From Methanomicrobiales archaeon (GTDB lineage Archaea > Halobacteriota > Syntropharchaeia > Alkanophagales > Methanospirareceae): a DNA stretch of 41,992 bases. A program made the position numbers and the translations under genes. Location: the NCBI GenBank assembly GCA_003160755.1, contig QEXZ01000002.1:1-41992 (forward strand), written 5' to 3'. Of the stretch, positions 22,882-30,536 are shown piece by piece (positions within the stretch are counted from its first letter, which is position 1; the number at the start of each line of letters is the position of its first letter). The notes under the pieces were generated by a model. It saw only the letters and a program-made list of their open reading frames with translations. It made no database searches and was not told where the DNA came from.

Positions 22882-22940
22882 AAGGGGCCAGACCCCCCTT
22901 ATCAACCCTCCCAGCCAAAGAAAGGGGCCAGACCCCCTTT
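22882..22940 (+). terminator. Duplicated hairpin after SRP54
   Basis: AAGGGGCCAGACCCCCCTT (22882-22900) and AAAGGGGCCAGACCCCCTTT (22921-22940), each followed by ATCAAC. Each can fold into a 6-7 bp G/C stem. They begin two bases after the stop codon and probably end the SRP54 transcript; the near-perfect duplication is notable. Confidence 0.6.
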
Positions 22941-22960
22941 ATCAACAAACCTTTTCTTAT

Positions 22961-23004
22961 GTGGGGTTCCACCCCACCACCCCGCAAGCCCGGTAAGGGC
23001 TTAT
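22961..23004 (+). repeat. Double-hairpin palindromic element, copy 3
   Basis: GTGGGGTTCCACCCCAC, then CCCCGCAAGCCC and GTAAGGGCTTAT. Same architecture as copies at 2553, 14710 and 34379, with compensating changes that keep both stems paired, which argues the structure itself matters. Confidence 0.8.
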
Positions 23005-23045
23005 AGAAAAGCTTTACCAAAAGAACTTGGTTTTGGATTGAACCT

Positions 23046-23448
23046 TTTTCTTTCGTTGAACGATACGGTCATTCCTTATGAGAACGCGCAGCAGACGTAT
23101 GCAAAGGCGGGTGAGCCGAAGGAACTGAAGAGAAAGGGAGTGGTAGTAGTGCCGATAAGAGAGAGAAATGATACTGAGCGGGATGTGGATGTGATAAAAG
23201 AAGCGATAAAAATAGTGTCTAAGCTGAGAGAATTCTTTCCTACACACATAGACGTGATGAGCAGAAGTCTAAGCGCCCAGTTGTCTCATGCTAATGCCAT
23301 TAATGCCTCGTTTGTAGTGTTCGTTGGTAAAAATGAGCTGAAAGAAGGGAAATTGACGTTGAGAAATCTCGGCACGGGGGAGCAAGAGAAAATGGGCGTA
23401 GAGGAATGCGTAGAAAGGATAAAGGCGTGTTTTGATGATGAAAAATAA
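23046..23448 (+). pseudogene. Chimeric remnant: hydrolase tail joined to a HisRS anticodon-binding domain
   Basis: An open frame without a good start codon (only TTG at 23038 in an A/T-rich element). The first 25 residues (LNDTVIPYENAQQTYAKAGEPKEL) look like the C-terminal end of a dienelactone-hydrolase-type alpha/beta hydrolase. The rest, from VVVVPI to the end, resembles the anticodon-binding domain of class II histidyl-tRNA synthetase (ANAINASFVVFVGKNEL, LRNLGTGEQ). The catalytic parts of both proteins are missing. It is best read as two gene remnants fused by deletion; a small functional domain cannot be ruled out. Confidence 0.55.
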
Positions 23449-23830
23449 TTCTTTGACAGAAAGAAAGAAAAAGTATTTGAGGATATTATCCATATTTCCT
23501 CCATTTGATTGGTATATTAACCTGAATACGAATCCTTGGGATGTGCCAGATAGACATCGTAAAGTTGCATTAATTGAGCACACTTTATATGGATTGGTTG
23601 GATTTATGGCATCGTTTCTGCTAAGTCTTAAGCTTGCTATCTTGGTGTTCATCATAGCTGCTTCTATTGGAACACCTATTGAGGCGTACCTTGGTATGAA
23701 AGGCAGGTGGATATGGAAATTTTTGAAAGGAAGAGAAAAAAAGGACCTTTTTGTTTTGTTTCTGTGTATGCTAACAAATGTATTTATTTACTATATAATA
23801 GGTGCATACATTGCTAACACTCTTCCATAA
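23435..23830 (+). CDS. Small membrane protein, unknown
   Basis: 131 residues from ATG at 23435 (a second ATG follows at once). Cytosolic start rich in Lys, an aromatic segment IFPPFDWYINLNTNPWDVP, then about three membrane helices (roughly 50-70, 72-90 and 105-128). The first 14 bases overlap the end of the HisRS-like remnant. No family recognised. Confidence 0.55.
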   Translation: MMKNNSLTERKKKYLRILSIFPPFDWYINLNTNPWDVPDRHRKVALIEHTLYGLVGFMASFLLSLKLAILVFIIAASIGTPIEAYLGMKGRWIWKFLKGREKKDLFVLFLCMLTNVFIYYIIGAYIANTLP

Positions 23831-23887
23831 CGACGAAGATTTCATCAAAAATTTATAAAGAACCTTATTGTAAAAAATGAAGAACCC

Positions 23888-24751
23888 ATGAATTCCACAG
23901 AGAATGAGAATGCGTTGGCAGAGGAATTGGTAGAACTGATGAAGGTCAGCGTTAAGGAGAATATTGCTGATGCCGTTCTGTTATCAGGCGGATTGGACTC
24001 CTCAGTAATTGCCTGTTTAGCAAGCGAATACCTTGAATCTAAACCCACTGCTATCGTAGTTGCATTAGAGGATGGCACGGATATCCATTACTCACGGTTG
24101 GTAGCTGAGACGTTTGGACTGGAACTTAAAGTAAAGATATTCGATATTGAAGCTGCAATAAAGTCAATCCCCGAGGTAGTAAAGGCTCTTAATACTCATA
24201 ATCCCATGCTGATCAGGTTTGGAGTAGCCATGTATGCTGCTCTGTCCTACGCTAAGGAGCTGGATTTCTCAGCGGTTATGACCGGCGACGGCGGTGATGA
24301 ACTCTTCTTTGGTTATCGCCACCTGTTCACACGTGAGCAAAAGGAAATTGAGGAGAGGATGGGAGATAAGATCAGAAGGATAAAAGAGAAAGAGCCACTT
24401 GTATCTGAAGCATTTGGTAATCTTCTCGGGATAGATGTTAAACAGCCTTTTCTGGACCCGGGGATTATTGAATTTGCATCAAAAATACCTTTTGAGCTTA
24501 AGGTTCATAAGACAAAGACAAATGGCGAAGAGGAAGTAATAGGAAAGTGGATTCTGCGTAAAGCATTTGAGAATCTTCTACCAGGCGAGATTATCTGGCG
24601 AAGAAAGGAAGAGACGGATATATCTCGTGGTACAGACAAATTATCGCGGATTGTTTCTTCGAGAATGTCGGATGATGAATTCGAGCAAATATCAAAAGAG
24701 GCAGGGATAGCCAGCCGTGAAGAGGCTTATTATTATAAGATGATGCGATAA
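23888..24751 (+). CDS. Asparagine synthetase-like PP-loop ATPase without glutaminase domain
   Basis: 287 residues. The ATP-pyrophosphatase loop is LLSGGLDSS (residues 31-39); TGDGGDELFFGY near 137-148 and the later RKAFENLLPGEIIWRRKEE are signatures of the asparagine synthetase C-terminal domain. The N-terminal glutamine amidotransferase half of AsnB is absent, so it would need free ammonia, a separate amidotransferase, or act on another substrate by adenylation. A TATA-like AATTTATAAAG lies about 35 bases before the ATG, leaving almost no leader. Stand-alone archaeal versions are known, but the substrate is open. Confidence 0.85.
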   Translation: MNSTENENALAEELVELMKVSVKENIADAVLLSGGLDSSVIACLASEYLESKPTAIVVALEDGTDIHYSRLVAETFGLELKVKIFDIEAAIKSIPEVVKALNTHNPMLIRFGVAMYAALSYAKELDFSAVMTGDGGDELFFGYRHLFTREQKEIEERMGDKIRRIKEKEPLVSEAFGNLLGIDVKQPFLDPGIIEFASKIPFELKVHKTKTNGEEEVIGKWILRKAFENLLPGEIIWRRKEETDISRGTDKLSRIVSSRMSDDEFEQISKEAGIASREEAYYYKMMR

Positions 24752-25069
24752 ACAAACTTATTTAGGAACTTTGAAAATATGAACATCCGAAAATTTGCAT
24801 GCTCACTTTCCTTAGAGATTCTTGTGAGGTAGAGCCCATATCCCATCCTCTTGGCTTCATCACCGCCTGTTTTCGGCACACTCATATCCCCTTCGCTTTT
24901 CACCCTCATCGCTTTTTAGGTAAAAAGTAGGGAAGGGTAAATCGTTAAATCCAACAAGGGAGATAATCTCGAGTGGAAGTCTTACCAAAAACCTTAAATA
25001 CCCTCTTGACAATTTACTTTACATAGAACTCACGGAGGCACCCCGAGGAGCGCTATATAAGTACATCGT
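24752..25069. promoter_or_regulatory. Gene-free stretch with the UPF0058 promoter and a repeated motif
   Basis: No supported gene. A block at about 24885-24950 (CATCGCTTTTT, then AAGTAGGGAAGGGTAAAT) is similar to 35328-35402. ACCTTAAATACC at about 24989-25000 is a TATA-type element, which would give a leader of about 50 bases for the UPF0058 gene; the leader holds a GGAGGCACCCCGAGGAGCGC palindromic stretch. Confidence 0.45.
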
Positions 25070-25075
25070 ATGAAC

Positions 25076-25321
25076 ATGAAAAAAGAAGAGCTTATACACC
25101 TACATATGTTATTAGCGCGGTTGAAGAAGTATTGTGAGGAAAATAGGTTGGACTGTGATTTCACGAAGTATAACGAGCTGGGTATCTCCCCTTTCCAGGT
25201 GCACCGAAGCAAAGAAGAGCACAAGCAGGCGATTTTCGTTCTTGGGACCGAACTTGTCTCGATGACGGCGAAGACCCGTTTCTCGGAGAATAAAGAAACT
25301 TTAGAGAGGATGCAAGAATAA
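25076..25321 (+). CDS. UPF0058 family protein
   Basis: 81 residues from the second ATG, which gives the family start MKKEELIHLH; the ATG at 25070 would add two residues. The archaeal UPF0058 family is a small, all-helical group with conserved His (LIHLHMLLARLKKY) and the C-terminal HRSKEEHKQAIFVLGTEL motif, all seen here. Function is unknown. It has its own promoter. Confidence 0.88.
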   Translation: MKKEELIHLHMLLARLKKYCEENRLDCDFTKYNELGISPFQVHRSKEEHKQAIFVLGTELVSMTAKTRFSENKETLERMQE

Positions 25322-25447
25322 GGCAGGCTGTTCAGCTTAGCAGAACACGCTTCCATACGAAGAAAATAACACTCTTCGGTTGCAAATTTGTTAATAAATA
25401 AGGAGTATTTTAACGTTTGTGTTCCCAATACCTGTCGTAGAAACAAA

Positions 25448-26164
25448 TTAGTTCAATATCTTTATATGCTCATAAACTAAGTCTGGTAAGAAACCAGCAA
25501 TTTCCTTGTACTTTTGCTCACATCTTTTCAACCCAGTTTCTATTCGCTTGCGCTCATTGATTTGGGACTTTAGTTCCACTCCTTTTCTGAATAATGCCCC
25601 CTCCACCTGCTTTCGCTCGTTGATTTCTTGCTCCAGTTCCAGATTTTTTTTGACTATTTTGGCATATAGTCCGGCATTTTCAAGTACTGCTGCGGCTTGG
25701 CTTGCAGCTATGGTTAAGAAGGCTATCTCGATTTCTGTGAATTCATGGGGATTTGCCATGTAGATGTTCAGCAGACCTATAATCTCGCCCTTTCGTTTCA
25801 TTGGCATAAATATCTGCGCCGAGATGCCTAACTCACGACCAAGGTCCATCCAGGGTTTATCTCGAGGCTCCTTGAAGACATTAGGCACCAGATAATAACG
25901 CCCGGTCTTCAAAGCCACTCCAGATGGGCTTGTAGTGAGGGGCACTCCCTTGCTGTAAACTCTTTCGATATAATCGTCTGGAAGACCAAAAGTAGCAACC
26001 ATCACAAGTTCATCGGTCTCCTCATCGATGAGCATAATAGACCCCGAATGTGCGCCCATCGCATTCCCCACACGATTAAGAATCTCGTTAAGTATTTGTT
26101 TATGGTCTCTCTTCAGGTCTATTTTCGAAATACTCAACAGTGCTTTTAACTTTAGATTTGTCAT
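25448..26164 (-). CDS. GAF-domain sensor, truncated before an output domain
   Basis: 238 residues from the ATG at 26162-26164; a TATA box (TTTATATACC) on the minus strand lies upstream. A GAF domain covers about residues 20-165 (ILNRVGNAMGAHSGSIMLIDE, then SPSGVALKTGRYYLVPNV, and IGLLNIYMANPHEFTE). It is followed by a coiled coil of repeated NERKQVE/NERKRIE units and EQKYKEIAGFLPDLVYE, which is how a PAS domain begins, but the protein stops there. This looks like the remaining front of a larger GAF-PAS-kinase. Confidence 0.75.
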   Translation of the reverse strand: MTNLKLKALLSISKIDLKRDHKQILNEILNRVGNAMGAHSGSIMLIDEETDELVMVATFGLPDDYIERVYSKGVPLTTSPSGVALKTGRYYLVPNVFKEPRDKPWMDLGRELGISAQIFMPMKRKGEIIGLLNIYMANPHEFTEIEIAFLTIAASQAAAVLENAGLYAKIVKKNLELEQEINERKQVEGALFRKGVELKSQINERKRIETGLKRCEQKYKEIAGFLPDLVYEHIKILN

Positions 26165-26329
26165 TTTGTGTACACTGTTGTATAGTTTATAATTATAGGT
26201 ATATAAATAAGTTGTGTTTTTTTTCACCCAAATTTCATACTTTTTAAGTTTATGCCCTACGGTTTATACAACAATACTCAAATAGCAACTTCCTCTCGGA
26301 TTCAATGACGTTTTTTTAAAAAAAAATCG

Positions 26330-26412
26330 AAAGGTTTTTATATCATGAAGCTTACCATATCGTAAAATGAAAGAAGGGATGTTTGAGGATAGAAGGGAGG
26401 TGAAGGGGATAC
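26330..26412 (+). promoter_or_regulatory. Promoter and leader of the OYE-type gene
   Basis: CGAAAGGTTTTTATATC is a good BRE/TATA-type element at about 26329-26345. The leader has a strong ribosome site (GGGAGGTGA) and a 17-codon upstream frame (ATG 26367 to TGA 26420) that overlaps the main start at 26413 in another frame. Confidence 0.5.
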
Positions 26413-27504
26413 ATGTTTGAGAAGGTCTTTACACCATTGGAAGTTAGAGGCGTAACAATTCCTAACAGGATTGTTTTTCCCGCATTTCAAACGAATTACG
26501 CAACCAGGGATGGATTTGTTACTGAGAGGGTAATGAAATTTTATCGAAACATTGCTAAAGGTGGAGCCGGGCTTACCATTGTTGGGTGTATAGCCGTTTC
26601 TAAGGATGGCGCGGGAGCTACCAATGTCCTACAACTAACCGATGAGCGGCACGTGGATGGCTTAAAGAAGCTCTTTAAAGAGATTAAATCTTATGGCACC
26701 GTTGCAGGAGCTCAACTGATACATTTCGGAAGGCAGACAAGTTCGAGTATAACCGGGCATCCGCTGGTTGCACCTTCGGCAATCCCATGTCCAGTGATGA
26801 AGGAAACGCCCCGAGAGCTGAGTGAAGAAGAGATCTGTCGAATTGAAGATGACTTCACTAATGCTGCTCTGCGTGCCAAAAATGCTGGTGCTGACATGGT
26901 GGAACTCCATGCCGCCTTTGGTTACCTGATAAGTGGGTTTCTATCAGCATACTCTAACAAGAGAACAGACAAATACGGGGGAAACCTGGAGAACAGAACC
27001 AGGTTCTTAAAAGAAATAATTGAAAAAGTGCGTAGCAAGCTTCAGGGCACTCTAATTGGCTGTCGTATAAGCGCCGAAGAATTCGTGGATGGAGGCTTGA
27101 CCCTCGAAGAATCTAAAAAGATTGTGCCGATGCTTGCGGACATGGGCATAGACGTAATCAGCGTTGGGGCAGGTGTATATCAAAGCATGAACAAAATGGC
27201 ACCCACCAAAGAGATGGGAGAAGGACCGTATGTTTATCTCGCTGCGGGAATAAAAGAAGTTGTTGATGTCCCTGTAATCTGCGCTGGAAACATCCTTAAC
27301 CTGAGATTTGCTCAAAAAATCATTGCTGAGGGGAAAGCAGACCTGGTGGCAATGGGCAGAGCCCAGGTAGCCGACCCACAAATCGTTAATAAATCCAAAA
27401 ATGGACTTCTGAACTCAATCGTCGAATGTGATTTGTGCAACAGATGCATGTACTGGGTAACCGGCGAACCCGCTATGTCATGTCCAAAAAATCCAAACCT
27501 TTGA
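26413..27504 (+). CDS. NADH:flavin oxidoreductase (Old Yellow Enzyme family) with [4Fe-4S] motif
   Basis: 363 residues. The FMN-binding TIM barrel is complete: FTPLEVRGVTIPNRIVFPAF, GGAGLTIVG, AQLIHFGRQ, the substrate His pair region VELHAAFGYLISGFLS, and NKRTDKYGG. The C-terminus has C-x2-C-x2-C-x11-C (CDLCNRCM ... SC), the cluster site of 2,4-dienoyl-CoA reductase and enoate reductase types. The FAD/NAD(P) domains of those larger enzymes are missing, so electrons must come from another protein. The substrate is probably an enoate or enoyl compound, not assignable. Confidence 0.88.
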   Translation: MFEKVFTPLEVRGVTIPNRIVFPAFQTNYATRDGFVTERVMKFYRNIAKGGAGLTIVGCIAVSKDGAGATNVLQLTDERHVDGLKKLFKEIKSYGTVAGAQLIHFGRQTSSSITGHPLVAPSAIPCPVMKETPRELSEEEICRIEDDFTNAALRAKNAGADMVELHAAFGYLISGFLSAYSNKRTDKYGGNLENRTRFLKEIIEKVRSKLQGTLIGCRISAEEFVDGGLTLEESKKIVPMLADMGIDVISVGAGVYQSMNKMAPTKEMGEGPYVYLAAGIKEVVDVPVICAGNILNLRFAQKIIAEGKADLVAMGRAQVADPQIVNKSKNGLLNSIVECDLCNRCMYWVTGEPAMSCPKNPNL

Positions 27505-27605
27505 ATATATAAATACTGAAACATTTTCAAGTAGAACTTGTATATAACCCATTAAATTATAGAATGCACGGTGGAAGTTATCCCTGCGAATGTGCGTCAA
27601 TATAT

Positions 27606-28829
27606 CTACTCGATCTGAACGTCGGGGCTTTCTTCAGGATTGCTTTCGGAAATCATTTCCAGGATTTGAGTCGCCACAGGCGGACATCCCGCTACAAAAA
27701 CACCCTGCTTTTTATGTTGTGCAGTGCAGTTACCGATGCAGAGCGTACCGCGTGGGACAGACTGATGTCCCTTCCCGATTGCAATGGTGACATTCTCCTG
27801 TCCTGGGAAGGAGTCGAGCACCTGCTTCCTATGCCGTTTCAAGAGCATCAAAACTGTGGACTGGCAGGCACTGCATGAGTTTTCATCAAGAAGGGTGATA
27901 CCCGGGAACTGTATAGATAAGTTGTCGGGAGGGGGCTCAAAAGGAGAGATAAAATCGTGCCACATATCTGGATTCACCTGTATCCTTGAGATATCAATCA
28001 CGCCGTATCCTCGTTCAGCGCAAATACGCAGGTGTGGCACATCCTCTGCATTCAGCCCCATTAGTGAGCAGGCAACGGCATCCACTGCGAATGGATCAAG
28101 CCCTGCCACAACCAGATCAAGTTTCTTAGCCTGCCCGGCGCTTGGCCCCATCCCTTCCATTCCAGTAGTGCCATCAATGATTGATAGATGAGGACGAAGA
28201 ACTGAGGACATATCAGCAATGGCGATATTAAGAGTTTTGTCGTCCATATCCTCAATTTGAGGTAGCATGTGAAGATCAACCTTTGTGCGGCGCCACAGAC
28301 ATCCTTTCATATTTTTTACCGCCAGCGTGACAACTGTGTGCATGTGCGTTTTCATGACAGGGATTGAAACGACAACGTCGTACTCGACCACTTCAGGGCA
28401 CACCTCAAGCGACTGTATTGCAACGCCGTCTTCGACAAGCACATGAACGGGCTGCCGGGCGTCCATATCAATCAACGGACAGTTGCGCTCACGGGCCACA
28501 GACGCAATACCCGTTGCTTCGAATGCCTCCATTGTTTTGACTCCTGTTATTGGACTCTCACCAACAGCGACACTTGCTTCTGCCTCGAGAAATACGTCAA
28601 TTGCCGCAGCCACAACTTGAGGGTTGGTTGTGATTCCCGATTCGGCAGTAGCAATTCGCCCTGCATTAGGCTTTAAAAGAACACGCTTGCCTTTGACCGC
28701 AGCAGCGAGGTTGATTTGTGAGAGAACCTCTCTCGTGTTATCATATGCACTTCCTCCCGCAGCGACATGGACATGAGGATTAGACCTGTCATCGCTAAAA
28801 GGAGTTGGATGCAGTAAGGTCATATTCAT
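27606..28829 (-). CDS. DUF362-family protein with C-terminal Cys motifs
   Basis: 407 residues from the ATG at 28827-28829, with GGGGGTG ahead of it. Family features are the VLLKPNAG and VGESPITG loops, VVSIPVMKTHMHTVVTLAVKNMKGC, IIDGTTGMEGMGPSAG and GLDPFAVDAVAC, all typical of DUF362 (PF04015). The C-terminal part has C-x2-C (SCSACQS), C-x3-C (LCIGNC) and GCPP, possibly an iron-sulfur site. Function of the family is not established; members often accompany redox enzymes. Confidence 0.85.
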   Translation of the reverse strand: MNMTLLHPTPFSDDRSNPHVHVAAGGSAYDNTREVLSQINLAAAVKGKRVLLKPNAGRIATAESGITTNPQVVAAAIDVFLEAEASVAVGESPITGVKTMEAFEATGIASVARERNCPLIDMDARQPVHVLVEDGVAIQSLEVCPEVVEYDVVVSIPVMKTHMHTVVTLAVKNMKGCLWRRTKVDLHMLPQIEDMDDKTLNIAIADMSSVLRPHLSIIDGTTGMEGMGPSAGQAKKLDLVVAGLDPFAVDAVACSLMGLNAEDVPHLRICAERGYGVIDISRIQVNPDMWHDFISPFEPPPDNLSIQFPGITLLDENSCSACQSTVLMLLKRHRKQVLDSFPGQENVTIAIGKGHQSVPRGTLCIGNCTAQHKKQGVFVAGCPPVATQILEMISESNPEESPDVQIE

Positions 28830-28833
28830 CTGA

Positions 28834-29442
28834 TCAGCACCCCCCGTCGTCTTCAGCGTCTGCCAGCATTTCAAATACCTGACGAGCTATGGCGTACGAA
28901 CCAAGCATCCGTATGGTGTTCTCTTTTCCGATCTCAGACAGCGCTCCCATGATATGGTGTTTCTCTTGATAATATCGTGCTTGCTTTCCCGGAAGCGCGT
29001 AATACGGTGTTAGTAATTTATCTTCTACATCCGAAGTAATTCCTTCGTTTTCCTTAAGACGGTTCCATAGTTCTTTTGGAGTGGGCAATCTGGCAAGTTT
29101 CCTTTCCAGTCCTGTGATATAGTCATGTTCAATTATTCCATGTCCATTCGTTGAGTAAGCAAACTTAAGTCCGAGGATCTCAGCATATTCTTTTGCCTGC
29201 TGTAGTCCATCTCCGGGATCTTTGTATGCAGCTTTAGCCTCAATAACCGCGATTGGGACGTTTCTAGATATTCTGAGGATATAATCGGCTCTTTTAGTTT
29301 TTCTCCTTTGTACTTTATCCCCTAGTACAACAATCTTACCGTCAGTAAAGGTCTTTTGTTCGCTAATTTGGTCATCTGACCACTCTGCTTCATATAATTT
29401 TGGTAGCACGTACCTACGACAAGTATCGGCTTCTGTTATCAT
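28834..29442 (-). pseudogene. hsdR: Type I restriction HsdR, N-terminal fragment
   Basis: 202 residues. Residues 1-130 fit the HsdR N-terminal nuclease domain: ADYILRIS ... PIAVIEAKAA carries the PD-(D/E)xK pattern, followed by QAKEYAEILGLKFAYSTNG and the later RYYQEKHHI, where the helicase half would begin. The helicase motor is missing. From about residue 165 (MGALSEIGKENTIRMLGSYA) the sequence no longer looks like HsdR, so an old recombination junction is likely. No hsdM or hsdS nearby. It ends 4 bases before the DUF362 start. Confidence 0.65.
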
Positions 29443-29648
29443 TTATAAGCCTCTATTGCTTATGCATAAGACATAAAGCTTGCGGGAATATATATAACTT
29501 CGCACTATTTCAATTATTTCTTCGTGCAATTGACCGAATTATTTTACCTCCGACACTGAATTATTTTAAAGTTTCAATTTCGTGCTTTATTTGCACATTT
29601 AGCTTAACGTTCTCTGTAATTCCGTGTAATCTCGTGGTTATAAAAACG
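29443..29648. other. A/T-rich stretch with no visible gene
   Basis: Upstream of the HsdR fragment. Nothing coding is supported. TATATATAAC at about 29487-29496 could be a promoter for another direction; otherwise degenerate A/T-rich sequence. Confidence 0.4.
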
Positions 29649-29768
29649 AACTACTCAAACCCACTCCCTGCCTTCCACTCTCCAAAAACGTTTCCGCTAC
29701 CCCACGCCCAAGTTCTCTTCCCATTTTCTCGTGCCTTACGTACCGTACCACTTCGTGTAATTCTCGAG
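29649..29768 (-). pseudogene. Decayed second copy of sppA (two pieces joined)
   Basis: 29649-29719 matches the 3' end of sppA at 30537-30607 with few differences (CTGCCTTCCA, TCTCCAAAAACGTTTCCGCTA, CCACGCCCAAGTT). It is followed at once by 29721-29768, which matches sppA at about 31119-31165 (TTCTCGTGCCTTAC, GTGTAATTCT). The roughly 510 bases between those two segments in the intact gene are missing. Same strand as sppA, about 0.9 kb away, interrupted by a VapBC pair. Confidence 0.8.
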
Positions 29769-29804
29769 ATTTATCCCAGAAATAAAAAAAATAGAATTCT
29801 CATA

Positions 29805-30251
29805 CTAACTCCCTGTCATCTTTATCTTTTCTTTTACCTTTTCAAACTCTTCAAGCAAATAATAAGCTTCAACTCCGAACTTTCTTGCACTTTCAACCTG
29901 GATTTTATCATTTGAGACCAAATGGGCACTCCCGATTTTAGTGGCAGCTATATAAAATGTATCAATTGCCCTTGAGCCGGTCTCAAAGGCTATCGAAAAA
30001 GAGAGTCTCTCTACTTCTTTTGTTTTGATGAATTCAAGCTTCTCGACAATGGATTCATACAATATAGTAGCCTCATCCTTTTCCATCCTTCTAACAAGCT
30101 GCCCAATCAGCTCTATTTTAAATATTTCTGGTTCCACAATTAGAACGTCTTTCTCCTCTATAAGTCTAAATAAGATTCTGGCTTTCTCATGCCTTTTTTG
30201 GTCATATTTGAAGAGCTCATCAAGAAAAACAGAAGTGTCAACAACAATCAC
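29805..30251 (-). CDS. vapC: PIN-domain toxin, VapC family (second pair)
   Basis: 148 residues. MIVVDTSVFLDELF holds the first Asp (residue 5) of the PIN nuclease site; EIFKIELIGQL supplies the Glu, and SRAIDTFYIAAT plus LVSNDKIQ the later acidic residues. The ATG overlaps the antitoxin stop (ATGA at 30248-30251). Related in kind but not in sequence to the pair at 9309-9939. Confidence 0.87.
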   Translation of the reverse strand: MIVVDTSVFLDELFKYDQKRHEKARILFRLIEEKDVLIVEPEIFKIELIGQLVRRMEKDEATILYESIVEKLEFIKTKEVERLSFSIAFETGSRAIDTFYIAATKIGSAHLVSNDKIQVESARKFGVEAYYLLEEFEKVKEKIKMTGS

Positions 30252-30430
30252 CTTCTCTCCTCCAAGAACTCTTTTAGAACATCTTTGTCCACTTTTCTGC
30301 TGAATTTCTCGAGTATATCTGCTATTCCTTTAGTTTTCACTACTACAATCGCTTTAGAGCCTTCTTTAAGACTAACCACCTTTAGGGGTTTAAAAACACC
30401 TTTCTCATACACCACCTCTACCTCCTCCAT
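30248..30430 (-). CDS. DUF104-type antitoxin (VapB-like)
   Basis: 60 residues: VEVVYEKGVFKPLKVVSLKEG is the hallmark of the archaeal DUF104/AF2212-like antitoxin family, followed by a charged helical tail for toxin binding. It overlaps the toxin gene by four bases. A/T-rich DNA at 30445-30478 upstream (TTAATTAAATATAAATA) is a probable promoter. Confidence 0.85.
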   Translation of the reverse strand: MEEVEVVYEKGVFKPLKVVSLKEGSKAIVVVKTKGIADILEKFSRKVDKDVLKEFLEERR

Positions 30431-30536
30431 GTTCGCTCACCTGATAATATCTTAATAGTTTTAATTAAATATAAATATCGGCGTGTTGACAAATCTCGTA
30501 TCGATCGCTTTTATTTCCGCTATCTCTGGCTCCATG

